From contig JAJFHD010000012.1 of the NCBI GenBank assembly GCA_021775805.1, positions 1 through 64,000 on the forward strand: a stretch of 64,000 nucleotides of DNA, in the 5' to 3' direction. Shown piece after piece: positions 29,770-38,806 of the stretch. The position numbers and the translations under genes were made by a program. The notes under the pieces were generated by a model. That model was not told the DNA's origin and searched no databases. It saw only the letters and a list, made by a program, of their open reading frames with translations. How positions within the stretch are numbered: the first letter of the stretch is position 1; every line of letters starts with the position of its first letter. The stretch is from Alphaproteobacteria bacterium (GTDB taxonomy: Bacteria; Pseudomonadota; Alphaproteobacteria; Rhizobiales; JAJFHC01).

Positions 29770-30990
29770 ATGACCACGGCGACCTCCCCAATTCCCTTCG
29801 ACGACGACCGGCGCGCGCGCAAGAATGTCGGCATTCTGTTCGTTGCCCAGGCGCTTTACGGCGCCAGCACATCGATCGTGATTACCCTTGGCGGGCTTGT
29901 GGGGCACCTGTTGGCCGACAACAAGGGGCTGGCGACGTTGCCGATAACGACGTTCGTGATCGGTACGGCCCTGTCGACAGTTCCGGCGTCGATGTACATG
30001 AAACAAGTAGGCCGCCGGATCGGCTTCATGACCGGGGCAGCCTTCGGCATTCTCAGCGCATCGCTGGCGGTCTATTCAATATTCATTCACAGTTTCGCGC
30101 TGTTCTGCCTGGCGACATTCTTCGGCGGTTTCTACCAGGCGTGCAGCATGTACTACCGGTTTGCCGCGACCGACGTGGCGAGCGACAAGTTCAAGGCGAA
30201 AGCGATTTCCCTGGTGCTTGCCGGTGGTCTTGTTGCCGCCTTCCTGGGGCCGCAGCTCGTCATCTACACAAAAGACCTGTTCGCACCGGTCCTGTTCGCC
30301 GGCGCCTATGCTTCGGCGATGGTCATGTCGGTCCTCGCGGTCTGCGTCCTGAATTTTGTCGACATTCCCAAACCCTCCCAGGAAGTCCACGCCGAGCCTC
30401 CACGTCCGTTGAGTGAAATCCTCAAGCAACCGCGGCTGCTGGTGGCCATGATGTGCGGCATGATCAGCTACGGCATCATGAACCTGGTGATGACCGCGAC
30501 GCCGCTGGCCATGGTCGCCTGCAATCTGAGCGTTGACGATGCCGCCTTCGTGATCCAGTGGCATATCGCTGCCATGTATGCGCCGGGGTTTTTCACAGGC
30601 ACCCTGATCAACCGCTTCGGCAAGGAACGGATCATCGCCTTCGGCCTGCTGCTGCTGGCGGGATGCGGTGTGGTCGCGTTGTCCGGCATCACCCTTGCCA
30701 ATTTCTGGTTCGCGCTGGTCCTGCTGGGGCTGGGCTGGAATTTCGGCTTTGTCGGCGCCACCGCCATGGTGACTGAATGCTACCGCCCATCTGAACGCAA
30801 CAAGGTGCAGGGCATCAACGATTTTGCGGTGTTCGCGGCCGTGGCGTTCGCGTCGTTTTCCTCCGGCCAGCTTCTGCACCTGGTCGGCTGGGACGCGGTG
30901 GCGGGCAGCCTGTTCCCGTTCGTCGGGCTGGCGCTTGTGTTGGTAGGCTGGCTGTTCTTTCACAGCCGGCGGCAGGCGGTTGGTGGGTAG
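29770..30990 (+). CDS. MFS transporter
   Basis: Inner-membrane protein of 406 residues with about twelve hydrophobic segments. A short cytoplasmic N-terminus (MTTATSPIPFDDDRRARKN) is followed by the first helix (VGILFVAQALYGASTSIVI). The loop after helix 2 has MKQVGRRIGFMTG, an MFS loop 2-3 signature, and a similar INRFGKERI stands in the second half. I chose the ATG at 29770. The substrate is unknown. It is convergent with the TIR-NACHT gene. Confidence 0.88.
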   Translation: MTTATSPIPFDDDRRARKNVGILFVAQALYGASTSIVITLGGLVGHLLADNKGLATLPITTFVIGTALSTVPASMYMKQVGRRIGFMTGAAFGILSASLAVYSIFIHSFALFCLATFFGGFYQACSMYYRFAATDVASDKFKAKAISLVLAGGLVAAFLGPQLVIYTKDLFAPVLFAGAYASAMVMSVLAVCVLNFVDIPKPSQEVHAEPPRPLSEILKQPRLLVAMMCGMISYGIMNLVMTATPLAMVACNLSVDDAAFVIQWHIAAMYAPGFFTGTLINRFGKERIIAFGLLLLAGCGVVALSGITLANFWFALVLLGLGWNFGFVGATAMVTECYRPSERNKVQGINDFAVFAAVAFASFSSGQLLHLVGWDAVAGSLFPFVGLALVLVGWLFFHSRRQAVGG

Positions 30991-31020
30991 GAGTGTCGCG
31001 TTTGGATGCGCCCCTGGACC

Positions 31021-31105
31021 GTTTCCCGTGCGCGACGCAGCACGCCAGTGCTGCTTCGCAGACCCGGGACCGCACCAATCGAAAACGCCAGCATTCGGAA
31101 AGCCC
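31021..31105. repeat. Second copy of the REP-like palindromic element
   Basis: The segment from GTTTCCCGTGCGCGACGCA onward is closely similar to 5291-5370, including the downstream GCATTCGG. Its hairpin (31032-31059) is GCGACGCAGCAC, a 4-nt loop and GTGCTGCTTCGC. Only one arm is present here, against two inverted arms at the first locus. It sits between the convergent 3' ends of the MFS and TIR-NACHT genes. Confidence 0.75.
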
Positions 31106-31140
31106 CCCGGGCTCACACTGGCGATCGGCCAACTCTGTCG

Positions 31141-34100
31141 TCAGGATTCGGACTCGTTTTCGATCCAACGATTCGGATGGCTCAGTTCCTCGGGTAGTCT
31201 GGTTCTATTGTTACCATTAGCCGTATTGACTTGTCCTTGCAGCAGTCCTTTTGTCGTTGAAAGGTCTGCAAACTGTATTGTACAGCCGTCAATGCGCGTC
31301 AGACTGCAGACCGCCCCGCGTAAGTCCGCCCCGCGTAGGTCCGCCTCGCGGAGATCCGCCTCGCGGAGATCCGCCCCGCGTAGGTCCGCCTCGCGCAGAT
31401 CCGCCTCGCGCAGATCCGCATTGTTAAGGTCCGCCTCGCTCAGGTCCGCTCGGCTCAGGTGAGCCCAGTTAAGATCCGCCTCACGCAGATCCGCCTCGCG
31501 CATGTCTGCCTCGCGCAGGCGCGCGCCGCTCAAGTGCGCTTCGCTTAAGTGCGCTTCTCGTAGATCTGCCCGGTTCAGGTCGGTTCCGCTCAGATGCGTC
31601 TCGCGCAAGTGCGCCCCACGCAGGTTCGCCCCATTCAGGTCTGCCCCGTTTACATGCGCCCGGTTCAGATTCGTCTCGCTTAGGTCCGCCCGGTTCAGGC
31701 GGCCCCCGCTCAGTTGCACCTCACTCAGGTCCGCTCTGCTCAGGTGTGCGCCGCTCAGGTTCGCTCCGCTCAGGTTTGCCCCGCTCAAGAGCGCCTCGCT
31801 CAGGTGCGTTCCGCGCAAATGCGCCCCGCTCAGGTTCGCCCCGCTCAGGTTTGACCCGCGCATGTGTGCCCCGTTCAGATGTGCTCCGCTTAGGTTCGCC
31901 CTAGTCAGGTCTGCCCCACTCAGGTCCGCCCGGTTCAGGCGCGCCGCGCTTACGTTCGCCTCGCGCATGCGCGCGCCGCGCAGGTGCGCCTCGCGAAGGT
32001 GTGCTCCAGTCAAGTCTGCCAGATTCAGATCTACCCGGTTCAAGTCTGCCCGATTTAGGTACGCTTCGCTCAGGCACGCGCCGCGCAGATGCCCCTCGCG
32101 AAGGTACGACCCACTCATGTTCGTCTTACTCAGATCCGCCCCATCCAAAATCGTCCTGAAACAGTACATCAATGGCGTGATTTCAGAGTTAAGCCAAACG
32201 TGTTTGAGATCAGTATTCGCTGGAAAAGAGCCGCCCATTCGCCATCCTGCTGCGTTGATCCGGGCACAAATGGTTGAGAAATGACCCTTGGCACCAGGTA
32301 CAAATGCCAGCGTTTTGGATACTTGTCGATAATTTGTTCTCAGGCTTTCGCAATCGTCAACACCACACTCTGCGTCGCGAAGGAGGCTGTGGATATGGGC
32401 GGTGATCTGCATCAGCGCATCACCAAGATGCGCGTCAAGGGCAACGCTGCGCGGTGGCTCAGCTTCGGCCGATCTGTCGAACGGAAGTGAGTCTTGGAGC
32501 ATTTTTTCTGCGTAGGAGCACGACCAGTTCACAACCCCACACTCTCGCTTGGGCTGTGGGCGCAGGTGAACACCTTCGGCCCACCAGATATAGACGTCAA
32601 GAACCAGATCTCGAATCCAGACCCATCGCTCTCGGTCCGATTCCACTTCATGACTAAGCAGCCAAAACAGATGTGTTCTAACGTCGTTTGTCAGCCATTG
32701 CGGGGCCAGCAATGCACTGAGCCGTCGACTTGTGATGTGCTGCGGTGAGTCATCCACAAAATCCCGCCAGTACTCAATGCTGGGCGCGCGCAGTGGACCT
32801 GACAGCCGTTCGGAGGCGTCTTTGAGAACGGCTACAATGCTTTCGGCGAACAGAAATTCGCGAAAGCTCTTGTTAAGGAATTCACAACCAAGGTTTGTAT
32901 TGCCGCCCTTGAAAAAGAAGCTGACAATCAGTCCCAGCAGGGTGTTCAGCCGAGATTCCTGATCGATCGCCCCGTCTAGGGATGCATCTCGATAAACTTT
33001 TGTGAATGCAGGATCACGTTCGAGGCGAGAGTCGAGCTCGGCAAATGAGAGGGTTTCCTGGCCTAGAATGCTGATGATGCCGGCAACACGATGCAACAGA
33101 AACCTGAGTCTGCCGCCGCTTTGCCTGACGGAGTGCGTCAGTTGCTGGTCTGTTCCTTGTCCCGAGTGCTCGACGGTAATGTCGATGAGGACTTTATAAA
33201 GTGCTGTGGGCTCATCAATCAGCTTGGCAGGGTCACCGGACCAGTCCGCCAAGGTGCGCAGGGCGAGAAAGGCAAGGAGTGGACTACCCATAACATCCAT
33301 GGTCTTTGGCACTTTACCAGCGCCCATGCCACTTTCGAACCATTCCTGGTAGCTGTCAAAAACAGGGGCAAGCCCTTTGAGATCAACTGTCCAACGATCC
33401 TCATCGGGCGTCTCCGATTTTTCGAGGATGGTGCTGATCTTATCAGCGAACTTCCGCAAGGCTTCCGGTCGTAGATTTCTGATGGTTAGAACAGGACTGG
33501 TCTTGTTGAGAATGCCGCTTTCCTCTACTTCGGCAGAGGGCCGTCCGGTGAGAATGAGCTTAATGGGGTTGCCAGGCCGCTCGGAAATATACTGACGAAA
33601 CCGCGGCAACCAGGTTACAAGCTGTGACTTATAGCTCGCGTTGCCGGTCAAAGAGACTTCGTCCCAGCCGTCGAGTATGAAAACTATCTCGGACGAATTA
33701 ACCTCACCGACTTCAACGGTCCGATTGAGTAGATCGTCAGTGATGATACTGTCTTGCGGACGTGGCGGCTCCTCATCCATTGGCCCGATTCGCAAAGCAT
33801 CCTCGATCAGTTCTTCGGCGCGCTGGAATTGGGTCAAACGAAAATCACGGAACCGGACATGAATTGGTTTGAGTCCTAGGTCCAGCAACTCGTTAGCAAT
33901 CCGGTACGTGAAGGCGGACTTGCCGCAACCTGGCGGCCCTTGGACAACGATTGGTTCGCGAAAATCCTTTTCCCGTATTAAGTCCATTACCACTTCCACC
34001 AGGCTTTCTCTACCGCCGCATTTTTCTGAATCGATAAACGCATCGCATGGGTCTTCATCGTCGCTAATTCTAGCCCACGCAAGCTTGCCGCACTCGGTTT

Positions 34101-34614
34101 CGATATAGATGTTCTTGAGAGAAAACGGCTCCCGTTCCCACATTTTCGCGCCTTGAAACTGCCACCGCAGCCAGGCGTGGTGTGCGGCCAAGTAGCTTGC
34201 AGGAGACGGTCGAAGATTTTGCAGACCCTTCAAGGTTTCAAATGCTGACTCATCTATGTCGTCTGCAGACTTCACCCATTGGAGGTCGTTTAGAATACCA
34301 GCGGAATCCGAAGATCCATCCACCGAGATGGCAATGATCGGCAGGCCGGTATTGTTTTTTCGTTCACGCAGAAACCACCACTCACGCCTGCACCATTCTG
34401 ATGCTGCGGCTGCCTCGCCGATGAAGACGACCGCCGCCGAACAGTACATGAGCCAGTTGTAGAGTTCATTAGACCAAGGATTCCCATATCCGATATCGAC
34501 ATCGCGCAGGGGTTCAAATCCGAGCTTTGTCAATATGCGTTCGACTTCCGCCACGGCTTTTGCCGTTGGCTCGTGTTGCGATTTGTAGCTGATGAAAACG
34601 GTTGGTCGAACCAT
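31141..34614 (-). CDS. TIR-NACHT-pentapeptide-repeat protein, probable NLR-like immune sensor
   Basis: Protein of 1157 residues in three parts. Residues 3-140 are a TIR domain: TVFISYKSQ opens it, and SEWCRRE (72-78) places the likely NADase Glu at 78. Residues about 200-480 are a NACHT/STAND ATPase: Walker A GPPGCGKS (226-233), Walker B VFILDGWDE (311-319), sensor LILTGRPS (353-360). A helical region follows with FLNKSFREFLFAES, typical of NACHT proteins. From about 820 to 1120 runs an almost unbroken array of some 60 pentapeptide repeats (A[DN]LxX), predicted to fold as a right-handed quadrilateral beta-helix. Chosen start: ATG 34614, because TIR similarity begins there and a G-run lies upstream. 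By analogy with bacterial bNACHT and TIR-STAND proteins it may sense phage and deplete NAD; this role is inference. It lies 23 nt behind the SnoaL-like gene. Confidence 0.88.
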   Translation of the reverse strand: MVRPTVFISYKSQHEPTAKAVAEVERILTKLGFEPLRDVDIGYGNPWSNELYNWLMYCSAAVVFIGEAAAASEWCRREWWFLRERKNNTGLPIIAISVDGSSDSAGILNDLQWVKSADDIDESAFETLKGLQNLRPSPASYLAAHHAWLRWQFQGAKMWEREPFSLKNIYIETECGKLAWARISDDEDPCDAFIDSEKCGGRESLVEVVMDLIREKDFREPIVVQGPPGCGKSAFTYRIANELLDLGLKPIHVRFRDFRLTQFQRAEELIEDALRIGPMDEEPPRPQDSIITDDLLNRTVEVGEVNSSEIVFILDGWDEVSLTGNASYKSQLVTWLPRFRQYISERPGNPIKLILTGRPSAEVEESGILNKTSPVLTIRNLRPEALRKFADKISTILEKSETPDEDRWTVDLKGLAPVFDSYQEWFESGMGAGKVPKTMDVMGSPLLAFLALRTLADWSGDPAKLIDEPTALYKVLIDITVEHSGQGTDQQLTHSVRQSGGRLRFLLHRVAGIISILGQETLSFAELDSRLERDPAFTKVYRDASLDGAIDQESRLNTLLGLIVSFFFKGGNTNLGCEFLNKSFREFLFAESIVAVLKDASERLSGPLRAPSIEYWRDFVDDSPQHITSRRLSALLAPQWLTNDVRTHLFWLLSHEVESDRERWVWIRDLVLDVYIWWAEGVHLRPQPKRECGVVNWSCSYAEKMLQDSLPFDRSAEAEPPRSVALDAHLGDALMQITAHIHSLLRDAECGVDDCESLRTNYRQVSKTLAFVPGAKGHFSTICARINAAGWRMGGSFPANTDLKHVWLNSEITPLMYCFRTILDGADLSKTNMSGSYLREGHLRGACLSEAYLNRADLNRVDLNLADLTGAHLREAHLRGARMREANVSAARLNRADLSGADLTRANLSGAHLNGAHMRGSNLSGANLSGAHLRGTHLSEALLSGANLSGANLSGAHLSRADLSEVQLSGGRLNRADLSETNLNRAHVNGADLNGANLRGAHLRETHLSGTDLNRADLREAHLSEAHLSGARLREADMREADLREADLNWAHLSRADLSEADLNNADLREADLREADLRGADLREADLREADLRGADLRGAVCSLTRIDGCTIQFADLSTTKGLLQGQVNTANGNNRTRLPEELSHPNRWIENESES

Positions 34615-34637
34615 GCCCAGCCCCCCCCGGGGAATGT

Positions 34638-35066
34638 TCAGGCGATCTTCTCGCCGCGGAGACAACCGTCGAAGGCGCCATCGGGGATCAGGCCAAGTTG
34701 CTGGTAGAGACCCATGAAGTCGAAATGGTTGTAGGCTTCGACCAGCTTTTCGTCCTCGATGCGGACCATGACCTGGCCCATCATCTCGACCGGCTCTCCT
34801 GTGTCCTTTCTGACCGCGCGGAACGTGCACAGGACGGCTGTCCAGTTGCCGGAGTCCATGATCTTGTCGATCTGGACACTGCACTTTTCCATCATTGCCA
34901 GAAAGCAGCGATGGAACTCCTTGAAACCTTCCGGGCCTATCCGGGTGTGCGATCCAAGACCCCGGGCCCGGGTGTCGGGCACCAACATGTCGTCTATGGC
35001 ACTTTCGTCGGCTTCGGCCCAGACGCGCTGAAACCAGGTCTCAAGGACATGCTGATGTTTGGCCAT
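34638..35066 (-). CDS. SnoaL-like (NTF2-fold) protein
   Basis: Protein of 142 residues with the NTF2-like pattern: a first helix pair (LETWFQRVWAEADESAIDDM), GLGSHTRIGPEGFKEFHRCF, then strands ending VEAYNHFDFMGLYQQLGLI. Such proteins include polyketide cyclases and ester cyclases, but most are of unknown substrate. It lies 23 nt upstream of the TIR-NACHT gene on the same strand and probably shares its promoter. Whether this pairing is functional or accidental is not clear. Confidence 0.85.
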   Translation of the reverse strand: MAKHQHVLETWFQRVWAEADESAIDDMLVPDTRARGLGSHTRIGPEGFKEFHRCFLAMMEKCSVQIDKIMDSGNWTAVLCTFRAVRKDTGEPVEMMGQVMVRIEDEKLVEAYNHFDFMGLYQQLGLIPDGAFDGCLRGEKIA

Positions 35067-35092
35067 AATTAAGACTGCTCTTCCTAAGGGTT

Positions 35093-35158
35093 GAATACAA
35101 TTACAATGGGCGGAATGTCAAAAAAACAATTGGCGTCTGTCAGACTAAATCGCAGTCT
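35093..35158 (-). promoter_or_regulatory. Candidate promoter and dyad upstream of the SnoaL/TIR-NACHT unit
   Basis: On the minus strand TTGACA (35121-35116) is followed after 17-18 nt by GTATTC/TATTCA (35098-35092), giving a plausible sigma-70 promoter about 27 nt before the SnoaL start. Just upstream the perfect dyad AGACT-N7-AGTCT (35142-35158) could be an operator. The stretch 35067-35210 is otherwise non-coding and AT-richer than its surroundings. Confidence 0.4.
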
Positions 35159-35210
35159 TCAAGACAACAACAGTTTAAGCGCAATGTTAGGGTATTTGGC
35201 TAGCGACCGA

Positions 35211-36110
35211 TTACTTTTTTTGTTGGTCAAGGTATTCGGCAAATACAGGAATGGCCTCGTCGAGATCGCGATCCGGATCCATGGATTCCCGGGTTTCCTC
35301 GGCGAACGGGGTCTGTTCCAGAACCCGGAACACCTCCGCCGCACCGTCATGAAATCCTGATGTCACGCCGGCCTGGTCGAAGGTAGCGGCGATTTCCTCC
35401 ATTTCGCCGATCCATCGTCCGGCGTCCGCGGGCAGGCGCGGGACTGTTCGCTCCATACCGGCGAGGGCTGCTTTCTGGCTGAACGCGAACTCCTTGGTCA
35501 GTTCCTGGCGGACACCGAGCCGTTCTGCCGCCATCAGGACTGCGGTATGCAATGTCCAGGTGCCCTTGGTCAGTCCGGCATAAACCATCTTTATGGCCGA
35601 GGCCCTCCCGACTACTGGGCCCATGGGGATGACGTCGATGCCCATTCCATTCAGGCTTTCGATGGCCGTGGTGTCCGGGCCGGACACATAAAACCGGGTT
35701 GCGGTACCCTTGCCCGGCGCCATACCGATGATGCCGGCATCGATGAAGGGAACAACGGCGTCCGCCATCAGATCGGCAATGCTCTGGGCGGTGGCTGGAG
35801 AGACCGCGTTGCAGTCGACATAGACCGGTTTGCGGTCAAGGCCAGACACGGCATTGACGAAACCGCGCGCCTGATTGACGGCTTGTGCCGGGGGCAGAAT
35901 CGAGAGGACCAGATCGGCTGCCTGTGCCACGTCGGCAAGGGTGCCTGCGTCCCGGATGCCGCCGGCCTGTGCCAGGCCGGCGGTTCTTGCGCTGCGCCCG
36001 GCAAGGGCGGTTATGATGTCCAGACCGTTTTGCGACAACACGCGGCCAACCGCGTGCCCCATGTCGCCGGGCATGAGGATGGCAACCGTTTGGGGGCTTG
36101 AGTTGGTCAA
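35211..36110 (-). CDS. NAD(P)-dependent dehydrogenase with C-terminal DUF1932-type domain
   Basis: Protein of 299 residues related to 6-phosphogluconate dehydrogenases. The Rossmann motif is VAILMPGDMGHAVGRVL (one Gly replaced by Pro compared with GxGxMG), and FIDAGIIGMAPGKGTATRFY marks the substrate region typical of the DUF1932 subgroup. Conserved Lys occurs in SAIKMVYAGLTKG. I chose the TTG at 36110 because AAGGAG lies 7 nt upstream. It follows the gamma-glutamyltransferase gene by 43 nt and is probably co-transcribed with it. Confidence 0.85.
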   Translation of the reverse strand: MTNSSPQTVAILMPGDMGHAVGRVLSQNGLDIITALAGRSARTAGLAQAGGIRDAGTLADVAQAADLVLSILPPAQAVNQARGFVNAVSGLDRKPVYVDCNAVSPATAQSIADLMADAVVPFIDAGIIGMAPGKGTATRFYVSGPDTTAIESLNGMGIDVIPMGPVVGRASAIKMVYAGLTKGTWTLHTAVLMAAERLGVRQELTKEFAFSQKAALAGMERTVPRLPADAGRWIGEMEEIAATFDQAGVTSGFHDGAAEVFRVLEQTPFAEETRESMDPDRDLDEAIPVFAEYLDQQKK

Positions 36111-36153
36111 ACGTATCTCCTTGGCGTGGGCATCGCTGCTTGAGGCGCGTGGT

Positions 36154-37761
36154 TCAGTAGCCGATGGCGCAGCCGTCCTTGCGCGGGTCCGACCCGCCGG
36201 TCAGGACATTCTCATCCCAGTCGATCCAAATCGCCTGGGAACCGCCGATGGGTTTTTCCGGGCGCACGATGCGGTGGCCGCGGTCGCGGAGGCCCGCCTG
36301 GATGGTCTCGTCGACGGTGCCTTCCATCTCGACTTCGCCGGTGAACGGGTCGGCCATGAAGCGGGGGCGGTCCATGGCTTCCTGGATATCGAGCCCGTAG
36401 TCGAACAGCCCGGTCAGGAACTGCATGTGGCCGAACGCCTGGTACTGGCCGCCCATGACGCCGTAGGGCATGACGACCCGGTTGTCCCTGGCGACCATGC
36501 CGGGGATGATCGTGTGCAGGGGACGTTTGCCGGGCTCGATGCGGTTGGGGCTGTTGCGGTCGAGGACAAAGCCCTGGCCGCGGTTCTGGAGCATGACGCC
36601 GGAGCGTGGTGCCATCAGCCCGCTGCCGAAGCCGAAGAACAACGTGTTGATGAAGCTGGCGGCGTTGCGGTCCTTGTCGACCACGGTCAGATAGACCGTA
36701 TCGTTGTGGCGCGGCAGGTCGGGGTTGGCGTGATGGTCGGCCGCGCGGGTGGGGTCAATCCGTGCGCGTAGTGAATCCGCGTGGGACTGGGACAGCAACC
36801 GCTCGACCGGCACGTCTGCGTAGGCCGGGTCCGCCACGAAGGCATCGCGTTCACGGTAGGCTGCCCGGCAGGCCTCGATTTCATGGTGGATCCGGTCGAG
36901 GGTTATCGGTCCGGCCGCCCGGTCGGCTTCAAGGCCCTTCATGATGTTGAGCAGCAGCAATGCAATGACGCCCTGGCCGTTGGGCGGACACTGGAAAACC
37001 GTATGATCCCGGTACTCAGTGGAGATAGGTGTGACGTAGTCGCCCTTCACGGAGGCGAAGTCTGCTAGCGTGTGAAGGCCGCCCTTGCTTTGCAGGTATT
37101 CGACGATGTCGTGGGCGATTTCGCCGCGATAAAAGGCGTCGGGACCATGGTCGGCAATTTTCTGCAGCGATGCCGCAAGTTCCGGCTGCCGGTGCATCTG
37201 GCCGATGGCGGGCACTTTGCCACCTGGCAGGAACACGCGCGCGGCGTTTTCATCCTGGTTCAGGATATCGCCTTCGCCGGAGAAGTCACAATGCACTCTC
37301 GACGAGATCGGATAGCCGTCGCGGGCGTAGCGAATGGCCGGCGCCAGCACGTCGTTCAGATCCAGCCGGCCGTGGTCGCGCAGCAACTGCGCCCAGGCAT
37401 CGACGGTGCCCGGTACAGTCACCGAATGGGGCGAATGGCGTTCGAGTTCGGTAATTCCCTGGGACTCGTACCAGTCGACCGTGGCGCCCGTCGGTGCCTT
37501 GCCGGACCCGTTGAAGGCGACGATCTCGGTGGAGCCCTCCGGTGCGTAAAGGCAGAAACAGTCGCCGCCGATCCCCGTCGATCCGGGCTCGACCACACAT
37601 TGCACGGCGCAGGCCGCCACGGCTGCATCCATGGCATTGCCGCCGGCCCGGAGAATGGCGATCGCGGTTTGGCTGGCGAGCGGATGTGACGTGCAGGCCA
37701 TGCCGTCCGGGGCATGGACGGGTGAGCGGCCGGGGAGTTCCAGATTTCTCATTGTATTCAA
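36154..37761 (-). CDS. Gamma-glutamyltransferase-family Ntn hydrolase
   Basis: Protein of 535 residues of the GGT family. GNAMDAAVAACAVQCVVEP and STGIGGDCF are the N-terminal family signatures. Auto-cleavage would free Thr355 in HNDTVYLTVVD as the nucleophile of the small subunit, which continues with GFGSGLMAPRSG and GVMGGQYQAFGHMQ. There is no signal peptide, so it is cytoplasmic, unlike classical secreted GGT; HpxW-like amidohydrolases are an alternative. The pairing with a dehydrogenase suggests catabolism of an N-acyl compound, but the substrate is unknown. Confidence 0.88.
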   Translation of the reverse strand: MNTMRNLELPGRSPVHAPDGMACTSHPLASQTAIAILRAGGNAMDAAVAACAVQCVVEPGSTGIGGDCFCLYAPEGSTEIVAFNGSGKAPTGATVDWYESQGITELERHSPHSVTVPGTVDAWAQLLRDHGRLDLNDVLAPAIRYARDGYPISSRVHCDFSGEGDILNQDENAARVFLPGGKVPAIGQMHRQPELAASLQKIADHGPDAFYRGEIAHDIVEYLQSKGGLHTLADFASVKGDYVTPISTEYRDHTVFQCPPNGQGVIALLLLNIMKGLEADRAAGPITLDRIHHEIEACRAAYRERDAFVADPAYADVPVERLLSQSHADSLRARIDPTRAADHHANPDLPRHNDTVYLTVVDKDRNAASFINTLFFGFGSGLMAPRSGVMLQNRGQGFVLDRNSPNRIEPGKRPLHTIIPGMVARDNRVVMPYGVMGGQYQAFGHMQFLTGLFDYGLDIQEAMDRPRFMADPFTGEVEMEGTVDETIQAGLRDRGHRIVRPEKPIGGSQAIWIDWDENVLTGGSDPRKDGCAIGY

Positions 37762-38048
37762 CAGTCCTGTTCGTACGGGCGGGGAGAATTCGGCAAAACC
37801 CTATGTTGCGCACCCCGTGTTATCGACACCCTTCCTGCATAGTGGGACAATCCCGATGGTAAATGCAGAAGGATCTGAATAGAGTTTAGCGATAACCGGA
37901 ACGACGTCCATGGATGATCGGGTTTCAATGAGCCCTGACAGTGTTTCCATGGAATTCCAGGTTGAGAAAAGTTATTTGATTCAGTACACGCCACCATGCT
38001 TGACGCTTCGGTGTGTGCGGCGTGTGAAGGTCTCAGGACAACAAGTTC

Positions 38049-38792
38049 ATGTGGAGTGTCGGAATCCTTGCGCTGGTCGCCGCCACGTTCCTGTGTGGAG
38101 GTTTCGTCAAGGGAACACTGGGACTGGGACTGCCGCCCGTGGCGCTTGCCTTTCTGGCGCCGACCCTTGGGCTCGTCGAGGCCATGGCGGTAATGCTTCT
38201 GCCGTGCATCATCATGAACCTGTGGCAGGCATTCTACGGTGGCGAACTGGTGGCAATCGTCAAACGCATGTGGACCTATCTGGGGGCGGCCTGCATCGGG
38301 ATCTGGTTCGGGGTGTCGTTTCTGACGGATATGGACCGTTCGAGCGCTGTCGTGGTGCTGGGGGTCATTCTGGGGGCTTATGCCATCTTCAGCCTGGCAA
38401 CACCGCAGATTTCGCCCCCGGGCGACAGGGAAACCTGGGCCTCACCTCTGGTGGGGGGCATTGGCGGTCTGATTTTCGGGTTTACAGGAACCTTCATGGT
38501 GCCGGGCATCATGTATCTTCAGGCGCTTGGCATGCGCCGGGACATGTTCGTGCAGGCGCTTGGTGTCACGTTTGTGGTGATTTCGTCGGCCCTGGCGGTT
38601 TCCATGTCGCGCCACAGCCTGTTGCCCAACGACTTGTTTGCCCTGTCGGCCGTGGCCCTGATCCCGACAACAGCCGGCCTTCTGATCGGCCTGCGCGTCC
38701 GCCATTCGCTACCGGAAACCGCATTCAGGACATTGTTCTTCGTGGCCCTGCTCCTGGTTAGCCTCTACATGATCAGTGGTATTGGTGGGTAG
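38049..38792 (+). CDS. TauE/SafE-family permease
   Basis: Inner-membrane protein of 247 residues with about eight hydrophobic segments. It opens with FLCGGFVKGTLGLGLPPVAL, the family motif around the first helix, and the mirrored motif GGIGGLIFGFTGTFMVPG begins the second half. Members export sulfite, sulfoacetate or other organic anions. The gap upstream (37762-38048) holds no gene. An aspartate-dehydrogenase-like gene starts 14 nt downstream and probably shares the operon. Confidence 0.88.
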   Translation: MWSVGILALVAATFLCGGFVKGTLGLGLPPVALAFLAPTLGLVEAMAVMLLPCIIMNLWQAFYGGELVAIVKRMWTYLGAACIGIWFGVSFLTDMDRSSAVVVLGVILGAYAIFSLATPQISPPGDRETWASPLVGGIGGLIFGFTGTFMVPGIMYLQALGMRRDMFVQALGVTFVVISSALAVSMSRHSLLPNDLFALSAVALIPTTAGLLIGLRVRHSLPETAFRTLFFVALLLVSLYMISGIGG

Positions 38793-38806
38793 ATCTTGCA
38801 CGATCC

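Noticed and set aside
31300..32150. CRISPR-like or tandem-repeat array
   Set aside because: The 15-bp periodicity is explained by pentapeptide codons on the minus strand; there are no uniform repeats separated by unique spacers.
31502..32284. Plus-strand Arg/Ser/Cys-rich open frame of 260 codons
   Set aside because: It is the antisense shadow of the pentapeptide-repeat coding region; its composition follows from the repeat.
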